Positions 1-10,595 of a stretch of 64,000 nt of DNA are shown here, piece by piece. The DNA is taken from positions 2,232,001-2,296,000 of the forward strand of contig NW_025408676.1 in the NCBI RefSeq assembly GCF_020360975.1. Reading direction: 5' to 3'. Each line of letters opens with the position of its first letter. The stretch's first letter is position 1. Below the pieces are notes generated by a model. It made no database searches, had not been told where the DNA came from, and was given only the letters and a program-made list of their open reading frames with translations. Origin of the DNA: Hirsutella rhossiliensis (taxonomy: Eukaryota; Ascomycota; Sordariomycetes; Hypocreales; Ophiocordycipitaceae). A program made the position numbers and the translations under genes.

Positions 1-454
1 TGGCCAAGATGCAATGCGAAGAAGGCGCAGGTCCAGGCGAGAAGTCCTCTCATTAGCACTGCCAGCGCTTGTTCTCCTCCGATAGCACAAAAATTCTTAG
101 TGCCTCAATGTGCCGTCCGATCGCTTCTCGTCCGTCTGCATGAATCATTAGCCAGCAGAACGACGAATCACGGACCTGTCCTCAATACGCCTTTCCTCCT
201 CGACGGGATCCGGAACGGCTTGGTTGTTCGTCCGCTCCCCGACCATATGTACTCGCCCAAGGGCTGATTGGCGAGATTGGCTCGCGTTGTGTCGTCCATA
301 CACATGGACTAGGAAAGACTAAATGAATGATCTCTTAATGATGATGATATCTCTCTAGCTACAGAAGGAGTGGGAGGCTATGTCTTATATAGACATAGCT
401 GACAAATGTCGACATGATCATAGACCTTCTAGAGACGACCAGTCTCTTCCAACA
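1..454 (-). repeat. Copia-A 3' LTR (inner edge at 454, outer edge unresolved)
   Basis: On the minus strand a run of seven G (positions 461-455) is a polypurine tract directly followed by TGTTGGAAGAG at 454, a typical Ty1/Copia LTR start. It lies 60 bases past the stop of the reverse-transcriptase/RNase H ORF, where a 3' LTR should begin. I cannot find the outer end or a second copy, because the 5' half of the element is missing, so the left boundary is nominal. Confidence 0.45.
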
Positions 455-520
455 CCCCCCCGTAGCCAGACATGGCTAGATGACTGAACAATCCAAATGT
501 CAAACATCGTGACTTGCAGA

Positions 521-1975
521 TTAGGCAATCGGAAGAGAAATAAGTCCAAGTTGACGAACAAAAGCAACATGGCGATCCTGGGTGAGTGGCTTGGTAAGTC
601 CGTCTGCCACCATATCGTGCGTCGAGACATGTTGAATGTCAAAGTCTCCTCGGGTTGTGCGATCAATGATCCATTTATAGCGAGTGTCAATGTGTCTTGT
701 TCTTGCCGAGTTCATTGGATTTAGTACCGTGAGCTGTGCATTGCGTGAGTCCGTGAATATGATGACTGGCTTGCTGGATCGGATTCCAAGGTTCTGTATG
801 ATGCGATCAATCCACAAAAGAGCTTGTCCACTTGGCGTGAGATTCATGAATTCGGCTTCCGTTGTTGACAGTGCGACAATTGTCTGTCTACTGGATTTCC
901 AGAGAACCGGACAGCCGGCTAAAAGAACGGTATAGCCAGCAGTAGAGTGCCGTGTTGGTATTCGGTCTGCAAATGCTGCATCCGCAAATCCGAGAAGTGG
1001 AAGATTGTTAATCGAGAATTTCCCACCTAGACAGAGGGACAAGTTCGTAGTTCCAATGAGGTATCTAAAGAGGTGTTTTAGCAGCTGTTTATGCTGGTCA
1101 GACGGTCCGGCGTTGGCTTCGCAGAGACGATTTGTCGTGTATGTAATGTCTGGTCTCGTTCCCGTCGAAAGAAAGTTCAGTGATCTCGTTTGTCTGATGT
1201 ATGACTTCTGAGAGGCCTTGTCTGGCTCCCAGGTAGCGGGAAGTTCGAATCCTCGAGGCCAGGGGGTTGTCGCGGCATTGAGTCTCCGATATCCGTACTT
1301 CGAAATGATTTTCTCCGTAAAGTTCTTCTGAGAGAGGTAGATACGCCTGTTTGGCCTATCTCGGATGACAGTGAAGCCAAGGAAGTCTTTCACCTCACCC
1401 AGGTCCTTAACTTCGAAAAAGGACTGGAGTTGTTCCTTGACGTGGAAGATTATCTCTTTCGTTGGTGCGGCGACTAGCATATCGTCCACATAGAGGATCA
1501 GAATGCAGCCACGCTTTTCATCTTTGAATAGACAGAGATCCGCGTCAAGAGGTTCAAATCCGAGGTTTTGAAGGATAGGTGTAATCGTCTTGAACCACCA
1601 GAGAGGGCTCTTTCGTAAACCGTAAAGGGCTTTCCGAAGGAGACAGACCCTGTTTGTGCCGTCTTCGTAGCCTTCTGGCTGCATGACATAGATGTTGGTC
1701 CCTTCCGGTATGTCTGCATTGAGGAATGCTGTAGCAATGTCAAACTGAAAACATTCGAGGTCAAGAATCGCGGTCCACAAAAGAAATATTTTGACAGATG
1801 TTGTGTTAGCCACGGCAGCGTACACGTCTTGGACTGCCCAGCTGTCTTCTTCTTCAAAATTCCCGCAGACGACCCAGCGGGCTCTGCCAAAACATTCACC
1901 GGTAGGTGACATTTTCTCGTCAAGGACCCATTTTCCTGGAAGTAGCTTCCCGTCGGGTGGCAAGTTCGTTAACTG
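521..1975 (-). pseudogene. Copia-A pol fragment: reverse transcriptase and RNase H
   Basis: The 480-residue open frame is the C-terminal half of a Ty1/Copia polyprotein. The reverse transcriptase starts in the region around FDIATAFLNADIPEG, continues through the PLYGLRKSP-like segment ALYGLRKSPLWW, and has the catalytic motif YVDDMLVAA. RNase H follows, with GFADAAFAD, ALSTTEAEF and FTDSRNAQ supplying acidic residues, and it ends with the usual Copia tail near DGLTKPL. Gag, protease and integrase are missing: at about 1975-2008 the sequence changes abruptly to a pogo transposase on the opposite strand. The fragment is a 5'-truncated element with an uninterrupted frame and little RIP-like decay. 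It cannot move on its own. Confidence 0.9.
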
Positions 1976-2007
1976 CCAAACTTGTCGATCCTGGAGATAT
2001 TTATACT

Positions 2008-2938
2008 CTGCGTGCTTTCTGAACGATGTTTACTGTTGTTATTTCCCATCTCACTGTTCTCATGGCCTCCAGCCATTAGACAGCGCTGTTTTCAATCATA
2101 TAATGACAGCCTACCGGAAGGAGCTTGACAGACTGGCTTCTTTGACGGATTCCACGCCCGTTGACAAGGTCAACTTTATACGTGCGTATGCCAGGGGACG
2201 TCAAACGGGAATGAAAGCAAGAAACAGCTTGTCCGGCTGGAGAACCACCGGAAATTGGCCAATCTCGCGTTCCAAGGCATTGGGGCACCCTGAGATCCAG
2301 AAGACAAAGTTACGGCATCCCCGGAATATAGGCCGTTTTTGGACTCTGATAACACCCCGAAATCCAGCCGCCATATTCGTGACCTTGGCAAAAGCAGAAC
2401 ACCTACGACTCGGAGGCTATATGCCAAGATAGCTAAAGGCTGGGAAACTCAAGAACAGGCACTAGCAGAACATGGTGGTAAAATTGCTAGGCTGGAGGAG
2501 GAAGTGGACAGGCTGAAGAGAGGAAGAAAGAGGAGGGCCATCCCTAACCCAAATAGACGCTTCATGTGTCTCGCCGAAGCTTTGGCGGCCGGTGAGATTG
2601 TCCCAGAAATTGGGAGTCCAAAGAAAGCCGTTGTGGTGGATTGCGACTCGGAGGAGGAGGAGGTGGAGTCGGAGACGGAGACAGCTCCGGGATTGAGGTC
2701 AAGGTATTTGGGCCTCCCAGCGCACCACACGACTGGGTCCCGTCATAAAAATACCAAGAACCAATTAGTGTGTTCAATTCTCGTTCAAATGATGTAGCCT
2801 TTACATTTTTATCTCCATAGTTCGCTGAAATATAAGCAGTTCAAGAATCAGATTTTCTCGCGAAGATGAGAGCAAAAGTGGGCATAGAAGTGGATAAAGG
2901 GACTTTTCGAAGGTCGAGTATCATATGATCAGATGGTA
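2008..2938 (+). pseudogene. Pogo/Fot1-type transposase, C-terminal remnant (pogo-A)
   Basis: The frame begins inside the DDE domain of a pogo-family (Tc1/mariner superfamily) transposase. It has the SHCSHGLQPLD block, whose last Asp is the third catalytic acid, then KELDRL, KVNFIRAYA and GNWPIS. One frameshift near 2340 moves to the frame that carries the C-terminal coiled-coil segment EEEVDRLKRGRKRRA and an acidic tail ending at 2797. It is clearly related to the element at 38246-40420, which has the same blocks and the same downstream sequence (gttcaa..atcagatttt). That match places its right end at about 2938, a degraded terminus reading ATCAGATGG before TA. The 5' two thirds are replaced by Copia-A. 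Confidence 0.85.
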
Positions 2939-3371
2939 TGCGAGAATGCATGTGTTGATTGCTCTGCCCCCGGTTGCCCTTTTCCCGTCCAAACAGCCCC
3001 TTTGTATCCTCCAAGCTTCTCCCAAGTTGATATCCCGTTTTCAGGTATAGTATACATTCTTATCAGAAAGAGGGCACTTCTTGCCACCTACTGAAGGCCA
3101 CGTAAGTCATCTACGTCAGCAACATCAGCTCCATCTCCCCGATCAAATAGCTCTTCTAGCTATTAGATAGATAGTTCAGTCTCTCGAGATCCCTGAGCCA
3201 GTAATAGTTATGCCGGACTCCTCAAAAGGTCCCCGTTCGAATAGGAGATCCTCCGGACCCTCAGTGGTCTAGGAAGAAGAAAGAACAGTCTGCAGACTTC
3301 CTTCTTACCTGGTTTCTAGCTGCAATCCCTAGAGACCTAGAGACCTCAACTCGTTCGGACCTTCTTCTCGA
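2939..3371. other. No recognisable gene
   Basis: No convincing coding frame, repeat terminus or RNA gene was seen between the end of pogo-A and the next pogo-type terminus. Confidence 0.4.
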
Positions 3372-3444
3372 CAGATTTTTGGTGAGGTTTGTCTCATTTG
3401 GCGGAGCAAAAGGGGGGGGTGAGCAAAAGGGGGGGTAAGGATGG
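3372..3444 (+). repeat. Stray right terminus of a pogo-type element
   Basis: This stretch matches the terminal 70 or so bases of the pogo element at 38246, read from its minus strand. It shares cagatttttggtgagg exactly, then two GAGCAAAAGGGGG-type units in place of GAGCATAAGGGGG and GAGCGAAAGGGG, then GGATGG followed by TA at 3445-3446. It has no transposase attached and no partner terminus that I can find. It is therefore either a solo end or one end of an internally deleted derivative. Confidence 0.6.
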
Positions 3445-3446
3445 TA

Positions 3447-4149
3447 GGCGTGGAGAAGCGATGGCAAATGCTTACGAACGTATGACGCTCAAAACGTGGC
3501 ATGTACCGACCTTACGCTGTCGCGTCGTATGCACCTATGGTTCCATGGTCTAAGAATCGCGACCGAACCGTCGTGAGGGCTGGGAGTTTCGGGTAACACA
3601 GAAACGTGCGTAGAACACGGCCTATTAATGCGTCGGCTAATTGATGGCGACGGAGAAGTGATATCGCGCGGGGGGGCAAACTGTGTGATAAGGCACGGCC
3701 AAAAACTGCACTGGGGACGGGGACGTGGATAACTGGCCAGGTTCGTCTGTGGACGTTGTCGCAGGTACCCATTGCGTTGCGCCGTCGTCCGGTTGCTGAC
3801 GAGCAGATAGATGACTGATGTGGCGGCCTGGATGTGGATGCAAGTTCGGAATGGGCTTCGCGAAAGAACAGCCTTCACGGCCGCGGTCCCGAGGGCTACA
3901 CTGGCACAGGACGGAGAGAAGCGCAATTGTGCAATAAAGTCTTTCCCGGTCAAGCTCCGTCGTACTGTGTTGACGTGGCGAGTTGCATTTCTCGGCGCTC
4001 CACTCCATCGCTGCGGCTTGCGCATTCAGGATTGGGAATCAAGTGTGTGGGCATCTGGCCGTAATCGAATGTTAGTTTGTTGATATTATTACGTCTGCCG
4101 CCTACGCCGCTGTCATCTGATTCTTGACGAGCTGGTCACGGCTTGGCAA
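3447..4149. other. No recognisable gene
   Basis: Overlapping ORFs of 76-178 codons on both strands (for example 3489-4025 minus) show no domain, signal peptide or family resemblance that I recognise. I treat them as chance frames in GC-balanced DNA. Confidence 0.4.
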
Positions 4150-4162
4150 GGATACGCGCTTT
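4150..4162. repeat. Target-site duplication of the small LINE, left copy
   Basis: GGATACGCGCTTT; an exact second copy lies at 4603-4615 on the other side of the LINE. Confidence 0.85.
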
Positions 4163-4602
4163 TTATTTTTATTTTTTATTCTTTACTCGCATGTAGCCTC
4201 TATAAGCAATCCTAGCTAGCTACATAGCTTTAAGAAGCCTATAACTAATTAGGGAAGGGATTTTGTAAGGAAATACAAAGGTAACATAGGAAAGGTCAAT
4301 CTGGTCGGTCCCTCGCTGGTTCTTTTACCCCTAACGGCTTTTTAGGGCCTATAGGTTACTCCTTCGCCAACCATGTAGCTGTACCTATCTTAGTCTTCGC
4401 TAGGAAGGCTAGAAGGGCTTTCCTTCCAAGCGGCTAGCTATAAAGAAAAGGTAGGCTAGGGGTTTTCTGCGGTCTTAGAAGAAGGGCCTTATAAAAGTCC
4501 CTTCTTTCTTCCTTATAGTTAGGGCACCTTAGTATAAGATGCTCTGCTGTATGCCTCTCTTGCCCGCAGCGGCAGGTATCGAGGCTAACCTTATTAGCCT
4601 TT
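4163..4602 (-). mobile_element. 5'-truncated, RIP-degraded Tad-like LINE with 13 bp target duplication
   Basis: Translated from the minus strand, 4590-4300 reads as the C-terminus of a Tad-clade ORF2. It has the zinc-knuckle segment CRCGQERHTAEHLILRCPNY followed by EERRDFYKALL and LLAFLAKTKIGTATWL, interrupted by TAG/TAA/TGA stops of the kind RIP makes. The minus-strand 3' end is an A-rich tail (poly-T-like at 4163-4190). The 13-mer GGATACGCGCTTT occurs directly outside both ends (4150-4162 and 4603-4615), so this is a target-primed insertion of about 440 bp. It belongs to a different LINE family from the cluster at 15-22 kb. Confidence 0.85.
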
Positions 4603-4615
4603 GGATACGCGCTTT

Positions 4616-6036
4616 ACGTCAGCTTCGCGAACCAAAACAACCCGGCGTACTGAGTTTGTGGCCTGTTTCCACTCGCTTGATTGAAGCCGTTGCCAGGAAA
4701 CAAGAACCCGGAAAGACAAGAAAAGAGCAGCATTCCAACATGTCCGGGAACTGTTCTACATACTGGGACGAAGTGTACGGGCAAAGGCAAGTCTGATGTA
4801 GACATCCGGCTAGCGGAAGGTTGTTGGCGACGCCCTCACCGGCATCCCAATTATCCACTTCCTGACAAATTGTCACACCACTAAGGTGGTCCCGGGCAGG
4901 GACTGGTAATGGCCCTGCCTAGCGCCGGTATTGGGGCCAAATCTAGGTAATACGTCTCAGGTCAATGCTGGCCACATGAATGCGCTAATGCCATGGCCAA
5001 CGTCCTTTATGGCACCTGGACCACTTCCTATCGAAACAGCGATCTCGAAGGCCAGATGAGGACAGTTCCCACTGTGACTTATTCATCACCCTGGAAGGCT
5101 ACCCAACCACCCCCCCCCCTTAAAGTTCAAGGCCACAGGATGCCGCCCTGGGGCGACCGTGAGGACTCTGGCCCTACTGTAGGATGGCAGGTTCCTACTC
5201 AGGTAGGTCCAGAAGTGGTATACTCTTACCCGGTATATCCTTGATTGATACAGATCACCTTTAACGGCATGTCGTCTCATAGGTACTATTGGCACGCAGT
5301 AATCTAGATGAGCCGGAGACGGCCCTGATACTGACTCCGATTCGTGCTGTCTGGTGAAGTAAGCCGCTCTTTCACTGATGTCAACTGGAGTGCACTGCCT
5401 GTTAAATACTCTCCTGCACGGCATCTGAACCATTATAACGCCGATTCCTGCTTAAACATGGCGCGTGGGAAAGACTCGGAAAAGGCCTGTCATGTTGGCC
5501 TCTTTCGGTGTCTCCCTATGTTACAACCTCCATCCTTTGTTAGTACACTAAAGGCAATCAGTCATTACGCACGTACTGTCTGACCGGATTCCCGCGCAAA
5601 GAATGGATCAGACCTGGGGTTACATGCAATTCTGTCTGTCAACTTAAGGCTTGTGTGGCGTACGTCGCCTACTGTACATTCAATGCCATGTCTCTGTGGA
5701 GGAAGCTATCCCTCAGCACCGACTATTGAGGTAACTTGTGCTTCGAGAGAAAGAGACAGCGTGGGCTGTATTAGAGTTTCTGATCGATCATGCCGTTTAC
5801 GGTGCAGTACAATACAGTACTGTCTGTACGATGATGTATCTGACCCTAACCAAGCGGTACAGGCAAGAAGGAAATAGTTGACCTTCTTGCCCAAGTCCGT
5901 ATTGTGAGGGCACACTTCTACGCGCATGAACTGAACAGCTGGAAGCGAATCCACCTATTTCAAACGACAAATATAACGCGATGCGTGCATCTACGGCCTT
6001 GAGCATTGGCACTGTTATCCAGTGCTAACAAAAGTC
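4616..6036. other. No recognisable gene
   Basis: The ORFs here are short and overlap on both strands (for example 4993-5244 plus and 5086-5433 minus). I see no domain, RNA gene or repeat terminus. Confidence 0.4.
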
Positions 6037-6279
6037 ATGGTCGAAATTGTTGCCTCCACTCCTCAGAAAAGGGACCGAAGGAGTGAGAACGTGTCGAGAA
6101 GCTTGCGCAATGTGATGAAGAGACTGGACACGTTGCGATCGAAGTACGATGTCGATATCTACTTCTGTGCTAGACATGGTAGATATTTCGAATATTCATC
6201 ATCTCCTTCTTTCCGACCGTCAGTGCTTGAAATAGTACGTCAATCTGCCATGCTGGAGATTGAGATAGAAGCTAATTGA
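6037..6279 (+). CDS. Small MADS-box-like ORF, 80 aa
   Basis: The ATG at 6037 opens an 80-residue frame rich in basic residues. Its layout resembles a short MADS/SRF-type module: a basic N-terminus with KRDRRSENVSRSLRN, a helix KRLDTLRSKYDVD, then a strand pair IYFCARHGRYFEYSS, matching the basic helix and beta strands of the fold. Small proteins of this sort with only a degenerate MADS-like core occur in fungi, but I place this one from pattern only. There is no intron, partner gene or promoter to support it. It may be a real small gene, a fragment of one or a chance frame. Confidence 0.35.
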   Translation: MVEIVASTPQKRDRRSENVSRSLRNVMKRLDTLRSKYDVDIYFCARHGRYFEYSSSPSFRPSVLEIVRQSAMLEIEIEAN

Positions 6280-8063
6280 TGACCAGGAAAGGAGTTATAG
6301 GGCCGTGCAGAAGGGCCCTGAAGACTTTAGAACGAATGATGTCCTCTCGGGCTCTTCGGTTCATCCGCAACGCTCGCCAATGAGCACCTCAGAAGTATTG
6401 GAAGTCGATGAACAAGAAGCGTCGGAAAGTCATGTACTACGGGCGGAGGTTGACACGTCTGTAGCCAACTTTACAACATAAATGACGTTCCGGCGGGGCC
6501 ATGTATGGCCGCTCAAGATTTCCATTTGACGCAGACCAATGACATGAACAACACCACTTCGGACCGGCGTCGTCCGGTGAGATGATAACCGTCATCACAT
6601 GAAAGAACATAGAGGACCGGCATGTACCCTTGACATTTAAGTCTGGCGGCTGCCGCGAAGTATCGGACCTGCTGATACAGTATCTTATGTGTTAGAATGC
6701 ATCTGTCTCGAATGCTTCTGCCAAGTTGCAGAGAAATAGGCTTGGTTGTCCAGTTCGTGTGCCGCTCCGAGCATGGTGTAGCCAACCGAAGGCCTGTTAC
6801 CCCGGGGCTCGCGAGGGAACCCGGAGGAAAGGATAGCTGTCCTCTAGGGTGGACTGGAATTGGCTTTGTTTCGTGTTGCAAACCAGACGTCGTTTTAAAG
6901 TGCGCCTCAATTGAAGGCCGGGCTTTGTTAAGAGACTTGGCTTCCGCCTTCGTGCGGATGTACCCGTGGGTCAAAAAGAAAAAGGAGCGAATCAAAACTA
7001 TGGATGCCACGTCTTGTGTAAGAGTCATGCCATTGTTTTCACGCGCCTGAAGTGCTTGACCCTGGTAGGTGGCTGGTGATTCCAACTACTGGCTGAATTG
7101 ACTATTCCAGAGAAAAAGCACGGGGCCGGGAGTCATCTCGCGGTTATAAAAGCAGGTTAGCATAGCCCCTTAAGGAGGCCGTCAGAGATCAATGAATTGA
7201 ACGATTTGGCCCCGTTCTTCACTCTCTGTTTCGTTGTGTGCGCTTTGCAGGTGTAACCTTTGTTCATGCCGGTGTACGATCTAAAAAGATCTTCAACGTC
7301 ATCTAGGTACGACTTGCTCTCTGGGTCCCCTCCCGGCCCATCTCGCGGCCACAGTCAATAAGCCGGCATAAGGTCGAATAGAGGTCTCGGAGGGCATGAG
7401 ATCCCTAATTTCAAAGGGAGTGAATCATGTTGCACAGTCAATACAGTACTGTACTGGCATCCAGAAAGGTATTTTTTGCCAAGGTTTGCCGAAAGATGCA
7501 CCGAAAGTAGAGAATTGGCTGTCGTCAAGTTTAGGCATCGGGGCCGGGCGCAGGGAAGAATTAGTCGTTGAGCTGGAGCGAACTCCCTGCAAACAGCCAT
7601 TTGAAAAATTGATTCGCCGAAGACACCTGTCAATTGCTGTGGTCGGAGTCAGCCCTTTGACGGCTGCTTCTGCTGCGCCAGTTTTGAGACCTTGCTGGTT
7701 CGCTGGTGAGTTTGGGAGCCCGGAAAGTTTTGGAGCCTAGCGAGCAAAAGTTGACTCTCGCACATGCCGTTCGTGATTTCTATAAACATCCGCCATACCC
7801 ATTGGAGCCAGTGCAGCACGTGAGGCCCAGACTGCAGGGAACGTGCAATGCTGGCTCAACATATACCTTGCGTCTTCTTCAGCTCCCTTTCTTCACGCAC
7901 TGCCACCGCTGCTCCGCAATAACCGGGAGCATAAACTGCTTTGCGAAAAGGTACGTTTCTTCCTTGTCGATTGCAACATGACTTTAAAGCAATTGGCGTT
8001 ATTATTTCTCTTATCTGACGGAATATGACCTGCTAGTTTTTCGTGATCATAGTTGGCTGAATC
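6280..8063. other. No recognisable gene
   Basis: The longest frames (6513-7085 minus, 190 codons; 6697-7050 plus; 7396-7740 plus) overlap on opposite strands and have no domain that I recognise. The stretch includes the 5' flank of the F-box gene. Confidence 0.4.
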
Positions 8064-9882
8064 ATGAAACTGCCCTTTCGAAAACGTGACAAGAAGATTG
8101 TTGTTGCGTCGCCTTGTCCTGACGGGGTCCGCCTCCCTAAGCCGGAGCCGCCACTGATTCCGCCACGTGGAGCATTAGCCGGACCGCTCACGCAGATCCT
8201 CCCGGCCATCCTGCAATATATATTCTCCTTTGTGTGCCCGCACTCGCGTGATGAGAGCTACGACACGTGCGAGGGGAGTATCGGCGACGGTGGATGCATG
8301 CTGTGCGACCTGAGAAATTTGTCTCACTGCGCTCAAGTCAGTCGAACGTGGCGAGCCAATGCGACCATGGTCCTGTACGTTTTTGCAAAGCCGCAAACCC
8401 CTCTTTGTCTGTTGAGACACCAGTCTTATGCACAGTCTCTGGTTTCCAGTTATCACAGCGTTCGAATAGACATGGTGCACTATTGCAGGCTCGAGGCCCA
8501 TCTAGCTGAAAAGCGTAAGAAGACTTCACACCTCGACCGCAACGGCATCCCGACAAATCCGGCACTAGCGAGATTGAGGCTCTTCCGACGGACAGTACGT
8601 GAAGATCCAATTCGTATCGGCAAGGTCGTCCAATTTCTCAAGACGCCGTTTATGATACGCGAATCGTGGCAAGTCGAGTTGGCCCAAACCATTGCCGTGC
8701 TGCCTAATCTGCAATATGTTGACCTACCTGAGAGAATGTTTACTGATGAGCCCAATAACGCCATGCTCAGGCGCGAGGTGCAGGTGCGGTGCTGTAAGCT
8801 CCGCAAAATCGCATATTCTCGGGGATCTGAGTGTTGGCTTGTCGGTTTGGCCTCTCAGCAGGTGTGGCTATGGCTCGAGGTTCTGGAGCTCAACAGCCTT
8901 GACGTCGACCCCTTGGCGATGCGGGCTGTCCTCGCATCTCTAACCCGCCTCCGGGCTCTCAAGGTCACAAAGACACACAGCTTTTCCGATGAGCTGATGG
9001 CCTTTGACGACGGTCTCCCTCCGCTGGTCGCATTGGAAGAGCTGATACTGAAGGATACGCCTAGGATGACTACTGTCGGTTTGATCAAGTACTTATCTTC
9101 ATATGAGACCCAAAACGCGCTTAAGGTCCTAACTCGAGGACACGGGCGTCCAGTCGTCGCAGCTGCAAGAGGTCTTGGTAGTGACACCAAGCTTGAGGAC
9201 CTTGGCTTTCCAGGCAAAGGTTTCGGAGCCTTTCCCGAGCGCGAAGTGGCCTCAACTGCTAGCATCGGCGAAGCTGAAGACGTTGCGTTTCGAGATTTCC
9301 GAAACGCCAGACGCGGGTCCATACACAGCGCCTGGCTATTATTCATACCTCGCGTCTTCCATCCTTTCTGGAGGTCTGCCCAGCATACACAGACTATACG
9401 TTAACGACGTCAGCTTCCCTAACAAGCTTTCACGATTGTCGTGGCCGATCTCAAAGCTAGGAAGAACCCGAATCAGTCGAGGCTGTAGCTCCTCTATCGC
9501 CAGCCCACCTTCGATGCGCATGTCGCTAACTTCAATTCCTGCTGTCGCCATACCACCCAATCAGCCGAGTTTCAGCCTGAACAAAAAAAATCGCCTCAAC
9601 TGTAATTGTCCCCCCTTTGTCCAGCAGGAAGCAGATGCGCCTCCAACACAGATCCTTGAAGTATTTAGCAAGAGCAACGACATTAATACCTGGGACTTTA
9701 CCTGCATTGACTCCCACAGAATGCCAGGCGCTGGGGTAGCTTCGAGCAGTTGTCCGGTGAGCAGGTACGGTCTCGCGGCGGACGTGGCCGGACATGACTG
9801 GGACCGAGGCGAGGCGCGCTGGAGCCTACTGAGCAGAGATAGCATAAATGAGTTCTTTGTAGTGTCGGGGGGTGAAAATTAA
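8064..9882 (+). pseudogene. F-box domain protein with leucine-rich-like C-terminus, one frameshift
   Basis: The product resembles a family of about 550-600 aa fungal F-box proteins, likely substrate adaptors of SCF ubiquitin ligases. The F-box lies at about residues 40-105 (LTQILPAILQYIFSFVCPHS..CMLCDLRNLSHCAQVSRTW). Irregular leucine-rich segments follow (IAVLPNLQYVDLPERMF, LRALKV, LEELIL). A 75 bp intron is predicted at 8375-8449 (GTACGT...CAG). Removing it joins MVLYHSVRIDMVHYC, and its length is a multiple of three, so the unspliced frame stays open. At about 9134-9136 the frame shifts by one base; the homologous protein continues in the other frame through SGGLPSIHRLYVNDVSFP and EVFSKSNDINTWDFT to the stop at 9882. 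The rest looks undecayed, so this is either a young pseudogene or an indel error. Confidence 0.8.
8375..8449 (+). other. Predicted intron in the F-box gene
   Basis: 5' site GTACGT, 3' site CAG, 75 bp. Removing it restores the family-like sequence VLYHSVRID. Left in, it adds 25 unrelated residues without a stop. Confidence 0.75.
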
Positions 9883-9889
9883 GCAGAAC

Positions 9890-10362
9890 AACAATTCGTA
9901 CCGCCCTTCAGTATAACTTTAACGAACAGAGTCGCCAACAACAGCAGCTGGTGCGAGGAACAGCATCAACCGTGTCCTTCGACGAGGCGATTCAGTTCTT
10001 GTGGATGTTTGCCTTGCGAAACTTTCTCAAATTACCCAAACCCTCAGCAAGAAGATATAGTAGACTTATTGCAAGACCGCTAGCAGAGGAAGCACACGAA
10101 GGAACAATACATGATTTTGCGAAATTGGCCAAGATCTAGGGTTTCAGTCGCCAGAGATCAAGAGTCTAGCGCAGGCGTCAGGCAGCTCCGAAAATAGCTG
10201 GGGAGTCGAGCTCGATTGTAACTTGACAGAAAAAGTTTGCCTGTTTGAGCATCACAACGTCGTCCCAGCGAGTGTGGTGGTGAAAAGCGAGGGCAAACCG
10301 CATTTACAACGACGTTGCGGTCACCCGAGATACGAAACGTACTACCAAGTCCGGAAGTTTCT
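9890..10362 (+). pseudogene. DUF3723 protein, N-terminal-side fragment
   Basis: The frame reads TALQYNFNEQSRQQQQ..GTASTVSFDEAIQFLWMFALRNFLKLPKP, then RYSRLIARPLAEEAHEGTI. A TAG stop at 10137 and a one-base slip follow. It then resumes as SGSSENSWGVELDCNLTEKV, HHNVVPASVVVKSEGKPHLQ and GHPRYETYYQVRKFL. I recognise this as the fungal family DUF3723, whose members are often dispersed in accessory regions; the molecular role is unknown. The reading stops exactly where the inverted repeat of MULE-1 begins, and the rest of the gene is found beyond the far end of that element at 14.3-14.8 kb. Confidence 0.75.
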
Positions 10363-10412
10363 CGAACCACTTTCCTACAGACGCCGCCTTACGGACGCCG
10401 TGTGGCTGACCC
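10363..10412 (+). repeat. MULE-1 left terminal inverted repeat
   Basis: A 50 bp repeat that begins CGAACCAC; it pairs with 14073-14122 with three mismatches. Confidence 0.85.
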
Positions 10413-10595
10413 CCTAAATCTGGCATGGATACATTCCACTGCCATGCACCATGCCCCTTCCAGTGCATGGCTGGTTTTGGAACTTTCGTTCCAACCATTA
10501 CTTCCCAGCCATTCTTCTGGCTAGAAAAGGCAGCTATCTGTAGCTATCCTAGAATTTCGAATCTTCTCCATTTCAACAATACTAGGAGTAGCGAT

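Noticed and set aside
1791..2432. 213-codon plus-strand ORF as one gene
   Set aside because: Its first part is antisense Copia-A and its second part is pogo transposase; it spans a junction between two elements by chance.
2939..3444. Pogo-A extending to the terminus at 3444
   Set aside because: The sequence that precedes the terminus in pogo-B (gttcaa..atcagatttt) already ends pogo-A near 2938, so the end at 3444 belongs to something else.
3489..4025. 178-codon minus-strand ORF
   Set aside because: Composition rich in Arg, Pro and Ser with no recognisable motif; overlapped by three other frames.
6513..7085. 190-codon minus-strand ORF and the 117-codon ORF opposite it as genes
   Set aside because: They overlap antiparallel, lack domains and have no intron or start context to choose either.
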